A stretch of 64,000 nucleotides of DNA from Vulcaniibacterium gelatinicum. GTDB lineage: Bacteria > Pseudomonadota > Gammaproteobacteria > Xanthomonadales > Xanthomonadaceae. A model generated the notes under the pieces. The model was not told the origin of the DNA. It saw only the letters and a program-made list of their open reading frames with translations, and made no database searches. The stretch spans positions 28,683 to 92,682 of the forward strand of contig NZ_VNKO01000012.1 of the NCBI RefSeq assembly GCF_008033445.1, written 5' to 3'. Within the stretch, counting starts at the first letter, position 1, and every line of letters begins with the position of its first letter. Below are positions 22,201 through 30,941 of this stretch, piece by piece. A program made the position numbers and the translations under genes.

Positions 22201-23170
22201 CGGCCAGGCGCTCGCCGAATGGCGCTGGGAGGAGCTGTTCGACGCCTGGTGGGCGGTGACCCACGCCATGCAGCGGCTGCGCGACAACCCCGAATGCGCC
22301 GACGAGGAGCGCGCCGTGGCGCGCGACTTCCACGCGCCCGGGCTGCGGCCGAAGCTCGGCTTCGATCCGGCCGAGGACGTCGCCGCCCCGTACATCGCCA
22401 CCGGCGCGCGGCCCAGGGTCGCGATCCTGCGCGAGCAGGGCGTCAACAGCCAGGTCGAGACCGCGGTGGCCTTCGACCGCGCCGGCTTCGCCGCCTACGA
22501 CGTGCACATGAGCGACCTGATCGCCGGGCGCGTGCGCCTGGACGGGTTCAAGGGCATCGTCGCCTGCGGCGGTTTCTCCTACGGCGACGTGCTCGGCGCC
22601 GGCCGCGGCTGGGCCACCTCGATCCTGGAGCGCGCCGAGCTGCGCGAGGCCTTCGCCGCGTTCTTCGCCCGTCCCGACACCTTCGCCCTGGGCGTGTGCA
22701 ACGGCTGCCAGATGCTGTCGCAGCTCAAGGACATCATCCCCGGCGCCGCGCACTGGCCGCGCTTTTTGCGCAACCGCAGCGAGCAGTACGAGGCGCGGCT
22801 GTCGCTGCTGCAGGTGGAGGACTCGCCCTCGCTGTTCCTGCGCGGCATGGCCGGCTCGCGGATCCCGGTCGCGGTCGCGCACGGCGAGGGCCGCGCCGCG
22901 TTCGATGCCGGCACCGACCCGGCCGCCGCGCGCGTGGCACTGCGCTACGTGGACGGCGAGGGCCGCATCGCCAGCATGTACCCGCTCAACCCGAACGGCT
23001 CGGCCGACGGCATCGCCGGCCTGACCAGCGACGACGGCCGCGTCACCATCCTGATGCCGCACCCCGAGCGCACCCTGCGCCAGGCCAACTTCAGCTGGGC
23101 CCCGCGCGAGTGGCCGGACGACTCGCCGTGGCTGCGCATGTTCCGCAACGCGCGGGTGTGGGTGGGGTGA
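19247..23170 (+). CDS. purL: Phosphoribosylformylglycinamidine synthase
   Basis: 1307 residues, the large single-chain type (E. coli 1295). It converts FGAR, ATP and glutamine to FGAM in purine synthesis. N-terminal PurS-like domain, linker, two AIRS-related ATP-binding halves ([25 protein letters not shown] about 285-303) and a C-terminal glutaminase with nucleophile Cys in GVCNGCQML, the [11 protein letters not shown] motif and a terminal MPHPERT. I chose the ATG at 19247 ([10 protein letters not shown]), the family start; an in-frame ATG 11 codons earlier overlaps the -10-like element. A strong bidirectional terminator follows. Confidence 0.97.
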   Translation: MIVLEGLPALSPFRRERLEARLQTVVPALRITGAWFTYWVEPESGARLDTAALARILQAGEGQAPRAPESVSRYVVPRLGTISPWASKATELLHGAGLALKRVERGTRLDLSGWPDDPARQAALARLLHDPMTQSLLAAREDGAALFRAPAPGALEVVPREALEAANRRLGLALAEDELDYLRARYAELGRDPHDIELMMFAQANSEHCRHKIFNASWTIDGREMPTSLFKMIKHTHAQTPQHTLSAYADNAAVVEGHPARRFRPDPHTHEYRAEPLTESAFCIKVETHNHPTAIAPFPGASTGAGGEIRDEGATGRGGRPKAGLCGFSVSHLRIPALAQPWESPRPLNPRMASAFEIMLEGPIGAAAFNNEFGRPNLAGYFRSFELREADGLVRGYDKPIMLAGGVGAIDRPLVEKRRLRPGDAVIVLGGPAMLIGLGGGAASSVAAGDSAEELDFASVQRDNPEMQRRCQEVIDRCVALGADNPILSIHDVGAGGLSNAIPELLHDSGVGGVIDLAKVPSDDPSLSPMQLWCNESQERYVLGIPAERVGEFAALCLRERCPFAVVGHATAEQRLVVGYGATVEAVQGTAAQGQDGATPWAIDLPMDVLFGKPPKMHRDTAHPPAPRWPQLNGAALDLRQAGLRVLAHPTVAAKAFLVTIGDRSVGGLSVRDQMVGPWQLPVADCAITFSGFDGTAGEAMAIGERTPLALLDPEASARMAVGEAITNLCAAPVGALDRIKLSANWMAAAGHPGEDARLYDAVKAVGLELCPALDLAIPVGKDSLSMQAQWPHEGATHKTVAPVSLVVSAFAPVADVRQALTPLLAREADTELWLIGLGAGRQRLGGSILAQCHPEAATNPALPAFAGDVPDLDDPARLRAFFELIRDARAAGLLRAYHDRSDGGAFAALCEMAFCSHLGLDISLDGWGEDPFRTLFNEELGAVVQIASADRAEFADLIARHGLIDCAQRIARPTTAPAVRVLRDGQALAEWRWEELFDAWWAVTHAMQRLRDNPECADEERAVARDFHAPGLRPKLGFDPAEDVAAPYIATGARPRVAILREQGVNSQVETAVAFDRAGFAAYDVHMSDLIAGRVRLDGFKGIVACGGFSYGDVLGAGRGWATSILERAELREAFAAFFARPDTFALGVCNGCQMLSQLKDIIPGAAHWPRFLRNRSEQYEARLSLLQVEDSPSLFLRGMAGSRIPVAVAHGEGRAAFDAGTDPAAARVALRYVDGEGRIASMYPLNPNGSADGIAGLTSDDGRVTILMPHPERTLRQANFSWAPREWPDDSPWLRMFRNARVWVG

Positions 23171-23197
23171 AGTCCGCGTGCAGTGGTGTGCGGAAGC

Positions 23198-23229
23198 ACG
23201 AAGGCCCGGTCGCAGGACCGGGCCTTCGT
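23198..23229. terminator. Strong bidirectional terminator between purL and the HYR/PxKF gene
   Basis: Perfect 14-bp stem (ACGAAGGCCCGGTC / GACCGGGCCTTCGT) with a GCAG loop. Convergent stops lie at 23170 and 23244. The flanks contain CGTCGTTGTGG on the plus strand, a weak T-rich tail. Confidence 0.8.
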
Positions 23230-23243
23230 CGTTGTGGCCGGGC

Positions 23244-25592
23244 TCACTTGGTGAGCTTGAAGTTGGCCACCCGCAGGCTGCCGTCGGCGAAGCGGATCTG
23301 GAGCTGGCGGCAGCTGCCGGCCCAGGCCTTGTCGGTCTTCCACACGTACACGTACTGCTTCGCGACCGCATCGTAGGTGAGCGTGCTGCCGCCGGCGGTG
23401 ACGGTTTCCTCGACCACGTCCTCCACCGCGCCGCTGGCGCAGGCCATCAGCGCCGCGCGCGGATGCCCGGCGGCGAAGATCGCCAGGCCCATGTCGCCGC
23501 CGAGGCTGAACTTCACCGGCACCGCGCTGCCGGCGCGCACGGTGTTGAGCGTCGGCGCGTTGTCCACCGGGCGGAAGAAGCCGGTCCAGGCATAGCTCAC
23601 CTGCACGATGAAACTCGAGTTGCCGGTGTTGCCGGCATTGTCGGTGGCCGAGCATTGCACGGTGCTGGGGCCGACCGGGAACGTGCTGCCGGAGGCGGGA
23701 GTGCAGGTCACGGCCACCGGGCCGTCCACCAGGTCGGTGGCGGTCGGCGGCGTGTAGCTCACCACCGCGCCGGCGGACGAGGCGGCGGTGGCGGACACAT
23801 CCGCATGCGCCGCGATCACCGGCGGCGTGGTGTCTGCCACCGTGACCTGGAACTGCGTCGGCGTGGCGGCGTTGCCGGCGGCATCGGCGGCGGTGCAGGT
23901 GACGGTGCTGGTGCCGAGCGGGAAGGTGCTGCCGGAGGCCGGCAGGCAGGTCGCGGTGCCGACGCCGTCCACCAGGTCGGTGGTCGCCGGGCTGGTGTAG
24001 GTCACGACGGCGCCGCTCGGGCCGGTGGCCTCGATCGGGCCGAGGTCCGCGTGCGGTTCGATCGTCGGCGGCGTGGTGTCGTGCACCGTGAGGATGAACG
24101 CGGCGGGTGCAGCCGGGTTGCCGCGCGCATCGCTGGCGGTGCAGGTCACGGTGGTGTCGCCGAGCGGGAAGGTGCTGCCGCTGGGCGGCGTGCAGTCGGC
24201 CACGCCCGCGCCATCCACCACGTCCAGCGTGGTGGCGTCGAAATGGGCCACGGCGCCGTCGGCCCCGGTGGCTTCGACGCCGAGCGCGCCCGGCACCGTG
24301 ATCACCGGCGGCGTGGTGTCCTGCACGGTGATGGTGAAGCCGGCGTTCGCGGTGTTGCCGGCGGAGTCCGTGGCGGCGCAGGCGACGGGCGTGGCGAGTG
24401 CCTTGGCCGGGGCGGCCGCGAGGGGGAACACGCTGCCCGAGGGCGGTGTGCACGCGAGCGGATACGGGAACTCATCGTCCACCGCGTCCTGCGCCGTGAC
24501 GGCATAGCTGACCGCGGCACCGGCAGCGGAATCGGCCTCGACCGTGAGGTCGCCCGGCACCGTGATCAGCGGCGGGGTGACGTCGTGGACGAACAGCCCG
24601 CATTCGGCCGAGGCCGAGGCGCCCTGGTCGTCGGTCACCGTCAGACGCACCTGCAGCGCGCCGGTCTGCTGGTACCCCAGCGCCGGGGCGGAGAAGGCGA
24701 TCGTCGGCGTCGCATGGGCGCCCAGGCCCAGATTGGGCAGGCCGGCGTACTGATCCCAGGTGTAGCTGGCGATGGTGCCGTCCGGATCGCTCGAGCCGCT
24801 GCCGTCGAGGGTGACCAGCGCGCCCTCGTCGGCCTCGATCAGTCCGCCGGGGCAGACCAGCGAAGCCACGGGCGGGTCGTTGCTCCAGAGGATGTTGACG
24901 ATGCGGTTCGCGCTGGCCGAGAGGCTGCCGTCCGACACCGTCAGACGGAACGTCAGGCTGGTCGTCGCCGGCAGGTTGGGGGCGACGAAGGTGACGATGG
25001 AGCCGGCGGGATTGGCGCTGCTGAGCAGCACCGTGGGCGAGCCGCCGATCTGGGTCCACTGGTAGCTCAGGGTGGTGCCCGGGTCGAGGTCGTAGGAGGC
25101 GCTGCCGTCGAGGGTGACCAGGGTGCCTTCGGCGGCGTTCTCTGGCACCGCCACGGCGACCGGGGTCGGCGGCGTGTTGACCACCACGTCGGTGACGTTG
25201 ATGGTGGTGGTCGTACTGCTGGTGCGCGTGCCGCAGGTGACGGTCAGCCGGAACTGCAGGCTGGCGCCGCCGACCGGGACGTTCGGGGCGGCGAAGCTGG
25301 CGGTGGCCGTGTTGGCTCCGCTCAGGCTGACCGTGAAGCCCGAGGGCGTGCTGCCGAGGTACTGCCAGGCATACCCCAGATCGGGCTGGTTCGGCGTGGA
25401 CTTGCTGCCGTCGAGCACCACCACCGTGGGTGCGCCGCCGGTGGTTTCCGGCACGGTCTGGCTGAGCGGATCCACCCGGGCGTTGGGATTGCCGGTGCAT
25501 GCGGCCTGGGTGGGGAAAGGAGCGGCCAACAGCGTGGCCAGGAGCAGGGGCGCCCAACCACGGAGCGCCGCCGGCGCGGAACCGGATGACAT
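23244..25592 (-). CDS. Secreted HYR-repeat / PxKF-domain protein
   Basis: 782 residues from the ATG at 25592, preceded by GGGGGAGACGAC. Signal peptide about 10-30 (cleaved after TQA). Residues about 35-330 hold three PKD/cadherin-like beta modules (VTLDGSASYDLDPGT, VTLDGSGSSDPDGT). About 330-660 hold four HYR-like repeats, each starting D-x-TPP and containing TPPSGS-x-FP or a variant and a CTA-x-D-x-x-GN motif. The end (about 660-782) is a PxKF domain (VPVKFSLGGDMGL) followed by a short cell-surface-like beta region. HYR and PxKF modules suggest extracellular adhesion or matrix binding; no catalytic domain is seen. It lies beside the T2SS operon, so it could be a substrate, but that is only inference. 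Confidence 0.8.
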   Translation of the reverse strand: MSSGSAPAALRGWAPLLLATLLAAPFPTQAACTGNPNARVDPLSQTVPETTGGAPTVVVLDGSKSTPNQPDLGYAWQYLGSTPSGFTVSLSGANTATASFAAPNVPVGGASLQFRLTVTCGTRTSSTTTTINVTDVVVNTPPTPVAVAVPENAAEGTLVTLDGSASYDLDPGTTLSYQWTQIGGSPTVLLSSANPAGSIVTFVAPNLPATTSLTFRLTVSDGSLSASANRIVNILWSNDPPVASLVCPGGLIEADEGALVTLDGSGSSDPDGTIASYTWDQYAGLPNLGLGAHATPTIAFSAPALGYQQTGALQVRLTVTDDQGASASAECGLFVHDVTPPLITVPGDLTVEADSAAGAAVSYAVTAQDAVDDEFPYPLACTPPSGSVFPLAAAPAKALATPVACAATDSAGNTANAGFTITVQDTTPPVITVPGALGVEATGADGAVAHFDATTLDVVDGAGVADCTPPSGSTFPLGDTTVTCTASDARGNPAAPAAFILTVHDTTPPTIEPHADLGPIEATGPSGAVVTYTSPATTDLVDGVGTATCLPASGSTFPLGTSTVTCTAADAAGNAATPTQFQVTVADTTPPVIAAHADVSATAASSAGAVVSYTPPTATDLVDGPVAVTCTPASGSTFPVGPSTVQCSATDNAGNTGNSSFIVQVSYAWTGFFRPVDNAPTLNTVRAGSAVPVKFSLGGDMGLAIFAAGHPRAALMACASGAVEDVVEETVTAGGSTLTYDAVAKQYVYVWKTDKAWAGSCRQLQIRFADGSLRVANFKLTK
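23600..24585 (-). repeat. Four tandem HYR modules in the coding sequence
   Basis: D-x-TPP module starts on the minus strand lie near 24585, 24320, 24080 and 23834, spacings of about 264, 240 and 246 bp. Each module carries TDLVDG or a variant, SGS-x-FP and a C-x-A-x-D-x-x-GN end. Similarity is also visible at DNA level (CGGCGGCGTGGTGTC recurs), so copy number may vary by recombination. Confidence 0.75.
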
Positions 25593-25797
25593 GTCGTCTC
25601 CCCCTGTCGGACCCGCGGCGACCGAGCGCCGCGCGGTGTTTTTTGTGACGCAAGTCTCATAACGGTGAGGGCGGTGGCCCTCGGCCATCCGCCGCACGCC
25701 ATGCGCCTGGTACTGACCGGCGCGCCGGGCCGGATGGGCGACCTGCTAGAGTCGTCGCCTCCGCCCGGACAGCGGGCGCATGGCAGGCGTGACGAAA

Positions 25798-27516
25798 ATG
25801 AATGCGGTCGCCAGCGACATTCCGGCGAGCGAAACCGGTCCCGAAGCCCGCGTGGTCGAGACCCTGCTCGCCCGCGGCCGCCTCAAGGAAGCCGACCTGG
25901 CCCGCGCGCGGCGCTTGCAGGAGGAAACCGGCGGCAGCCTGCCGACGCTGCTCGCCCGGCTCGGGCTGGTGTCCGAGCGCGACCACGCCGAGGCCTGCGC
26001 GGCGGTGCTGGGCCTGCCGCTGGCCAGCGCCAAGGACGCGCCCGAGCTGCCGCCGGAGGTGGCGCTGTCGGTCAAGTTCATGAAGCAGTTCCACCTGGTG
26101 CCGGTGGCCGAGTCGCCCGCGCACGTGGACGTGCTGATGGCCGACCCGTACGACAGCTATGCGCTCGATGCGCTGCGCCTGGCCTGCGGGCGCGAGGTGC
26201 GGCCGCAGGTGGCGCTGCGTTCGGAGATCGACGACCTGATCGAGCGCTGGCACGGCCAGGGCCGCAGCGCGATGGGCGCGATCGTGGAGACCGCCGAGGG
26301 CGAGGCCGCCGGCGAGGCCGACGACGTCGAGCACCTGCGCGACCTGGCGTCCGAGGCGCCGGTGATCCGCCTGGTCAACCTGATCATCCAGCGCGCGGTC
26401 GAGCTGCGCGCCTCCGACATCCACATCGAGCCGTTCGAGAACCGGCTCAAGGTGCGCTACCGCATTGACGGCGTGCTGGAGGAGGCCGAGAGCCCGCCGG
26501 CGAACCTGACCGCCGCGATCATCTCGCGGGTCAAGATCATGGCCCGGCTCAACATCGCCGAGCGCCGCCTGCCGCAGGACGGACGGATCATGGTCCGGGT
26601 GCAGGGCCGCGAACTGGACCTGCGCGTGTCCACCGTGCCGACCGCGTTCGGCGAATCGGTGGTGCTGCGCCTGCTCGACCGCGAGACGGTGGTGTTCGAC
26701 TTCGCGCGCCTGGGCTTCAGCGCCGAGCTGCTGCCGCAGTTCCTGCACGTGCTCGAGCAGCCGCACGGGATCCTGCTGGTCACCGGCCCCACCGGCTCGG
26801 GCAAGACCACCACGCTCTACACCGCGCTGTCCCGGCTCAACACGCCGGACGTGAAGATCATCACCGTCGAGGATCCGGTCGAGTACCAGATCGAGGGCAT
26901 CAACCAGATCCAGGTCAAGCCGCAGATCGGGCTCGACTTCGCCAATGCGCTGCGCTCGATCGTGCGCCAGGACCCCGACATCATCATGATCGGCGAGATG
27001 CGCGACCTGGAGACGTGCCGGATCGCGATCCAGTCGGCGCTGACCGGCCACCTGGTGCTGTCCACGCTGCACACCAACAACGCCGCCGGCGGCATCACCC
27101 GTCTGCTCGACATGGGCGTGGAGGACTACCTGCTGACCTCCACCGTCAACGGCATCCTCGCCCAGCGCCTGGTGCGCCGGCTGGAGCCGACCCACGCCGA
27201 GCGCTACGAGGCCTCGCCGGAGGAGATCGAGAAGTTCGGCCTGCGCCGCTGGCAGCCCGAAGGCCCGATCCACCTGTACCGCCCGCGCCCGTCCGCGCTC
27301 TCGCCCACCGGCTACCTCGGCCGCACCACGATCATGGAGTTCCTGGTGATGAACGACGAGCTGCGCCGCGCGGTGATCCGCCACGCCGGCATGGGCGAGA
27401 TCGAACAGCTCGCGCGCACGCACGGCATGCGCACCATGTACGAGGACGGCATCGCCAAGGCCCTGGCCGGCGTGACCACGATCGAGGAAGTGCTGCGGGT
27501 GACCGAGGACGCATAG
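25798..27516 (+). CDS. gspE: Type II secretion ATPase GspE (XpsE)
   Basis: 572 residues. N1 domain (about 10-70: ARGRLKEADLARARRLQEE) for docking on GspL, second N domain (about 75-140), then the secretion ATPase core: Walker A GPTGSGKTT (330-338), Asp box ITVEDPVEYQ, Walker B IIMIGEMRD, His box LSTLHTNNA. It powers pseudopilus assembly from the cytoplasm. The zinc-binding four-Cys motif usually found after LAQRLVR is absent; the segment reads LEPTHAERYEASPEE and on to YLGRTTIMEF without cysteines. I chose the ATG at 25798 (MNAV), though one 6 codons earlier is possible. First gene of the xps-type operon. Confidence 0.95.
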   Translation: MNAVASDIPASETGPEARVVETLLARGRLKEADLARARRLQEETGGSLPTLLARLGLVSERDHAEACAAVLGLPLASAKDAPELPPEVALSVKFMKQFHLVPVAESPAHVDVLMADPYDSYALDALRLACGREVRPQVALRSEIDDLIERWHGQGRSAMGAIVETAEGEAAGEADDVEHLRDLASEAPVIRLVNLIIQRAVELRASDIHIEPFENRLKVRYRIDGVLEEAESPPANLTAAIISRVKIMARLNIAERRLPQDGRIMVRVQGRELDLRVSTVPTAFGESVVLRLLDRETVVFDFARLGFSAELLPQFLHVLEQPHGILLVTGPTGSGKTTTLYTALSRLNTPDVKIITVEDPVEYQIEGINQIQVKPQIGLDFANALRSIVRQDPDIIMIGEMRDLETCRIAIQSALTGHLVLSTLHTNNAAGGITRLLDMGVEDYLLTSTVNGILAQRLVRRLEPTHAERYEASPEEIEKFGLRRWQPEGPIHLYRPRPSALSPTGYLGRTTIMEFLVMNDELRRAVIRHAGMGEIEQLARTHGMRTMYEDGIAKALAGVTTIEEVLRVTEDA

Positions 27517-27595
27517 GGTAGGGGATTGACAAGGCTGAACAGGGGGGTGGCGTGCGCGGCGCACCCAAGCCGGGTGCTTGGCATACGGAGATGTC

Positions 27596-28060
27596 ATGCT
27601 GCGTCACGCTGTCGTGTTCTTTGCTCTTCTGATGTTCTCGTCGAATGCCTTTCCCACGACGACGTTGCCCACGGTCAAGGTGGTCGGGTTTCGCGTCAGC
27701 GGCTGGGTGACCCTGTATGAGGGGAGCGGCTGCGACGTCTTTTTCTCGGTGCCGTCGCGCACGGAACCGCTGCCGGGGGAGGTGTCACTTCCACCGGAAG
27801 ACTCAGACATCATGGAACTGTTGTGCAGCGGCGATTCGACCACCCGTGAGACGGCGGTGTGGATGGCGTATCGGACGGTGATGCAGGCACGATATAGTGC
27901 CCGCCTCGTGCAGCTTCTCGCGGATGATAAGAATAACCAAGGCCGCGAATTCATGGTCGTGTTCAATAACGGCTCGGTGGGGAAGTATTACCGGTCGGAT
28001 TCTGGCTTTTTCGATAGCCACGGTATGTTCGAGACGGCAGCCCCAGACTGCGAGGCATGA
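27596..28060 (+). CDS. Uncharacterised secreted protein inside the T2SS operon
   Basis: 154 residues; I do not recognise the family. Signal peptide about 1-18 (AVVFFALLMFSSNA), then a soluble body with Cys in GSGCDVFF, ELLCSGD and APDCEA, so disulfides are likely in the periplasm. The ATG at 27596 has GGAG 6-9 nt upstream; the in-frame ATG 6 codons earlier has no site. The GC content is visibly lower than in the flanking gsp genes, and the gene interrupts the normally adjacent gspE-gspF pair. Its stop overlaps the next start (ATGA), so the two genes form one translational unit. Confidence 0.75.
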   Translation: MLRHAVVFFALLMFSSNAFPTTTLPTVKVVGFRVSGWVTLYEGSGCDVFFSVPSRTEPLPGEVSLPPEDSDIMELLCSGDSTTRETAVWMAYRTVMQARYSARLVQLLADDKNNQGREFMVVFNNGSVGKYYRSDSGFFDSHGMFETAAPDCEA

Positions 28061-29070
28061 CAGGGATGAGCAGCGGACGACGATTTGCGGTAGCGGTGGT
28101 GGCCGCGCTGATGCTGGCCCTGGCGGGCCTGCTGGCGTGGCGGTTCGGGCAGGGAGCGGCCACGGGATCGGCCCCGGATGTCCCGGGGCAATTCGCGAGC
28201 GAGGCCCGGGATGCCGCCACGGCCGGAGCCGGCGCCGCGGAGTTGGCCGGGCAACGACACGCTGCCGGGTCGGGTGACACGCTGCCGGGCTCGCCCATGG
28301 ACTGGGTCGAGCGGGCTGCCAGGATGAGCGACATCGAAGCGAAGCTGCTGCGGCAGGCGAGGCAGGGCGATACGCAGGCCATCGCGGCGGTGCTCACTCT
28401 CGACATGCTCTGCCGGCCTTTCTACCCGATGCGTGGCGACCGTGATCACCCACGGCACAAGGTGCGGCTCGCATCGGAAGGCGCCGCGGAGCGTTCGGCG
28501 AGAGAGGCCGCCCTGCGGGCGATGATGTCGTACTGCGACAGGCCGCCGAGCATCAGTCTCGAGGAGGCGCGCGCCTTGTCGGATCAGCTGCGGGTGGCTG
28601 CAATGAGCGGGGACGTGGCAGCCAAGGCTTACGATACTGAAACACTGGAAAGTGAGGAGGAGCTTTTGACCCTCCTCCGGGAGGCGGATGAGCCGTGGAT
28701 GATCTGGCGTGCCTTGGAGAGCCTCGGGGGGCGTGAAGGGCGGCTGATACGGCAGGTGGAGCGGGAGGTGTTCTCTCCCGAGATCAGGCTCCTGATCCAG
28801 CCGAGTGACATCGGGCGCATCAAAGCGATGGCGGCGCGCTGGCGGGCCTGCGAGCTTGGGGCGCCGTGTGGTCCGAATCAGCACTACGAGCTGACACAGT
28901 GCCTGTATCTGGGCAATTGCGGCCTGGGGATGGATGTGCGCACCTACATCCGGGAGCGGGAACTGTCCGGCTGGCAGTTCGAGCTGATGCAGAAGTACCT
29001 TGCGGCGCTGGATGCCAGGCTCGCGGAGGCTGGCGTGCGGCGGTTTGCCACGCGCCCGCCAGGAGGCTGA
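28057..29070 (+). CDS. Uncharacterised membrane-anchored protein, partner of the preceding gene
   Basis: 337 residues, family not recognised. One N-terminal helix (about 10-30: AVAVVAALMLALAGLLAW) would anchor a large periplasmic domain. The body is mostly helical and carries six or more Cys, including a C-terminal cluster (CELGAPC, TQCLYLGNCGLG, about 268-295) that suggests disulfides. It starts at the ATG overlapping the previous stop; the ATG at 28066 is an alternative. Base composition is again below that of neighbours. Possible roles include an accessory secretion factor, immunity protein or passenger cassette; none is supported directly. Confidence 0.72.
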   Translation: MTGMSSGRRFAVAVVAALMLALAGLLAWRFGQGAATGSAPDVPGQFASEARDAATAGAGAAELAGQRHAAGSGDTLPGSPMDWVERAARMSDIEAKLLRQARQGDTQAIAAVLTLDMLCRPFYPMRGDRDHPRHKVRLASEGAAERSAREAALRAMMSYCDRPPSISLEEARALSDQLRVAAMSGDVAAKAYDTETLESEEELLTLLREADEPWMIWRALESLGGREGRLIRQVEREVFSPEIRLLIQPSDIGRIKAMAARWRACELGAPCGPNQHYELTQCLYLGNCGLGMDVRTYIRERELSGWQFELMQKYLAALDARLAEAGVRRFATRPPGG

Positions 29071-29144
29071 GGCGGCGTGATCTCGCGGCGTTCGTGCTGC
29101 CGGGTCCCGTCTGCCGGCGACGCGGTGGCGGGCCATCGTGTGGC

Positions 29145-29150
29145 TACAAT
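29145..29150 (+). promoter_or_regulatory. -10-like element before gspF
   Basis: TACAAT in GGCTACAATGG, 31 nt before the gspF GTG, the same arrangement as at purL. If active it would let gspF-gspD be transcribed separately from gspE and the inserted pair. No clear -35 hexamer. Confidence 0.35.
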
Positions 29151-29180
29151 GGCCTTCCGGTTTCCCCGTCCATCGCTCGC

Positions 29181-30398
29181 GTGCCCCTCTACCGCTACAA
29201 GGCGCTCAACCCGCGCGGCGAACTGCTCGACGGCCAGATGGAGGCCGGCGACGAGCGCGAGGTGATCGCGCGGCTGCAGGAGCAGGGGCACCTGCCGGTG
29301 GAGGCGCGGCCGGCGGCGGAGGCCGGCGGCGAGTCGGCCTGGCGCGCGCTGCTGCGGCCCCGGCCCTTCGCCGGGGCGCGGCTGGTGCAGTTCACCCAGC
29401 AGCTGGCGACCCTGCTCGGCGCCGGCCAGCCGCTCGACCGTGCCCTGACCATCCTGCTCGAGCTGCCCGACGACGAGATCGCGCGCCGCACCATCGCCGA
29501 CATCCGCGACGCGGTGCGCGGCGGCGCCTCGCTGTCGGCCGCGCTCGAGCGCCAGCACGGCACGTTCTCGCGCCTGTACGTGAACATGGTGCGCGCGGGC
29601 GAGGCCGGCGGCAGCCTGCAGGAGACGCTGCAACGGCTGGCCGACTACCTCGAGCGCAGCCGCGCGCTGCGCGGGCGGGTGGTCAACGCGCTGATCTATC
29701 CGGCGATCCTGCTGGTGCTGGTCGGGTTTGCGCTGCTGTTCCTGCTCGGCTACGTGGTGCCGCAGTTCGCGGCGATGTACGACAGCCTGGACGCGGAGCT
29801 GCCGCTGTTCACCCGCCTGATCCTGGGCCTGGGCCTGTTTGTGCGCGACTGGTGGATCGTGTTCCTGGTGCTGCCGGCGCTGGCGCTGTGGTGGTTGGAC
29901 CGCAAGCGCCGCGACCCGGTGTTCCGCGAGCGGCTCGACGCCTGGCTGCTGCGGCAGCGGATCGCCGGGCCGGTGATCGCGCGGATCGAGACCGCGCGCC
30001 TGGCGCGCACGCTCGGCACCCTGCTGCGCAACGGCGTGCCGCTGCTGACCGCGCTCGGGATCGGCCGCAACGTGCTCGGCAACCGGCTGCTGGCCGCGGA
30101 CGTGGAGGCCGCGGCCGAGGAAGTGAAGAACGGCGTCGGCCTGTCCACCGCGCTGGCGCGCGGCAAGCGCTTCCCGCGCCTGGCGCTGCAGATGATCCAG
30201 GTCGGCGAGGAGTCCGGCGCGCTGGACGCGATGTTGCTCAAGACCGCCGACACCTTCGAGCAGGAGACCGCGCTGGCCCTGGACCGCATGCTCGCGGCGC
30301 TGGTGCCGGCGGTGATGCTGGTGCTGACCTTCGTGGTGATGACCGTGATCCTGGCGGTGCTGACCCCGATCTACGACCTGACCAGCGCGATCGGCTGA
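29181..30398 (+). CDS. gspF: Type II secretion inner-membrane platform protein GspF (XpsF)
   Basis: 405 residues starting at GTG (PLYRYKALNPRGELLDG), the standard N-terminus and length of GspF. Two homologous cytoplasmic domains each start with the FTQQLATLL / ETARLARTLGTLL motif. Three membrane helices lie at about 170-195, 220-240 and 375-400. It forms the platform on which GspE drives pseudopilin addition. The GTG follows a 110-bp gap after the inserted cassette. Confidence 0.94.
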   Translation: MPLYRYKALNPRGELLDGQMEAGDEREVIARLQEQGHLPVEARPAAEAGGESAWRALLRPRPFAGARLVQFTQQLATLLGAGQPLDRALTILLELPDDEIARRTIADIRDAVRGGASLSAALERQHGTFSRLYVNMVRAGEAGGSLQETLQRLADYLERSRALRGRVVNALIYPAILLVLVGFALLFLLGYVVPQFAAMYDSLDAELPLFTRLILGLGLFVRDWWIVFLVLPALALWWLDRKRRDPVFRERLDAWLLRQRIAGPVIARIETARLARTLGTLLRNGVPLLTALGIGRNVLGNRLLAADVEAAAEEVKNGVGLSTALARGKRFPRLALQMIQVGEESGALDAMLLKTADTFEQETALALDRMLAALVPAVMLVLTFVVMTVILAVLTPIYDLTSAIG

Positions 30399-30482
30399 AC
30401 GCGGCCGCGCCGGGGCGTCTGCCGCCCGGCGCCGTGGAGTGGAACAATGCGCAGGATTCGCCCGACCCGACAGGATCGCCCC

Positions 30483-30914
30483 ATGACGTTTTCCCGAGCC
30501 ATCACCCGTTCGCCTTCCGCGTCCGCGCAGGCCGGCTTCAGCCTGATCGAGATCATCCTGGTGGTGGTGCTGATCGGCGGCATCGTCGCCTTCGCCGCGA
30601 GCCGGATCCTGGGCGGCGGCGACCGCGCCAAGGCCAACCTGGCCCGCTCCCAGGTGCAGACCCTGGCCGAGAAGGTGCAGCAGTACGAGATGGACACCGG
30701 CAGCCTGCCGAACGCGCTGACCGACCTGGTGACCGACCCGGGCGCCAGCGGCTGGCTCGGGCCGTACGCCAAGGAGTCGGAGCTGAAGGATCCGTGGAAC
30801 CGTCCGTTCGAATACCGCGTGCCGGGCGACGGCCGCCCGTTCGACCTGCTCAGCTACGGCAAGGACGGCCAGCCTGGCGGAACGAGCGTGGACGCCGACA
30901 TCGTCTACGAGTGA
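30483..30914 (+). CDS. gspG: Major pseudopilin GspG (XpsG)
   Basis: 143 residues from the ATG at 30483. The prepilin peptidase site is AG-FSLIE with cleavage before Phe, after an unusually long leader of about 16 residues, followed by the hydrophobic helix IILVVVLIGGIVAFAASRIL. The body has the GspG signature LPNALTDLV and DPWNRPFEYRVPG, with the C-terminal SYGKDGQPGG calcium-site region. It forms the periplasmic pseudopilus. Confidence 0.95.
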   Translation: MTFSRAITRSPSASAQAGFSLIEIILVVVLIGGIVAFAASRILGGGDRAKANLARSQVQTLAEKVQQYEMDTGSLPNALTDLVTDPGASGWLGPYAKESELKDPWNRPFEYRVPGDGRPFDLLSYGKDGQPGGTSVDADIVYE

Positions 30915-30941
30915 CCCGGGGCGGGCGGTGGGGCTGAGGAC

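Noticed and set aside
19454..23371. 1305-codon open frame antisense to purL
   Set aside because: Low-complexity composition (His/Gln/Arg/Gly) typical of the complement of GC-rich coding DNA; no start context or domain.
25593..25797. Small gene in the gap between the HYR/PxKF gene and gspE
   Set aside because: Only short frames without ribosome-binding sites; the gap looks like divergent regulatory DNA with a TAGAGT -10-like element (25745-25750).
28866..29180. N-terminal extension of GspF over the preceding gene
   Set aside because: The extra 105 codons overlap the second cassette gene in another frame; the GTG at 29181 gives the normal GspF start and length.
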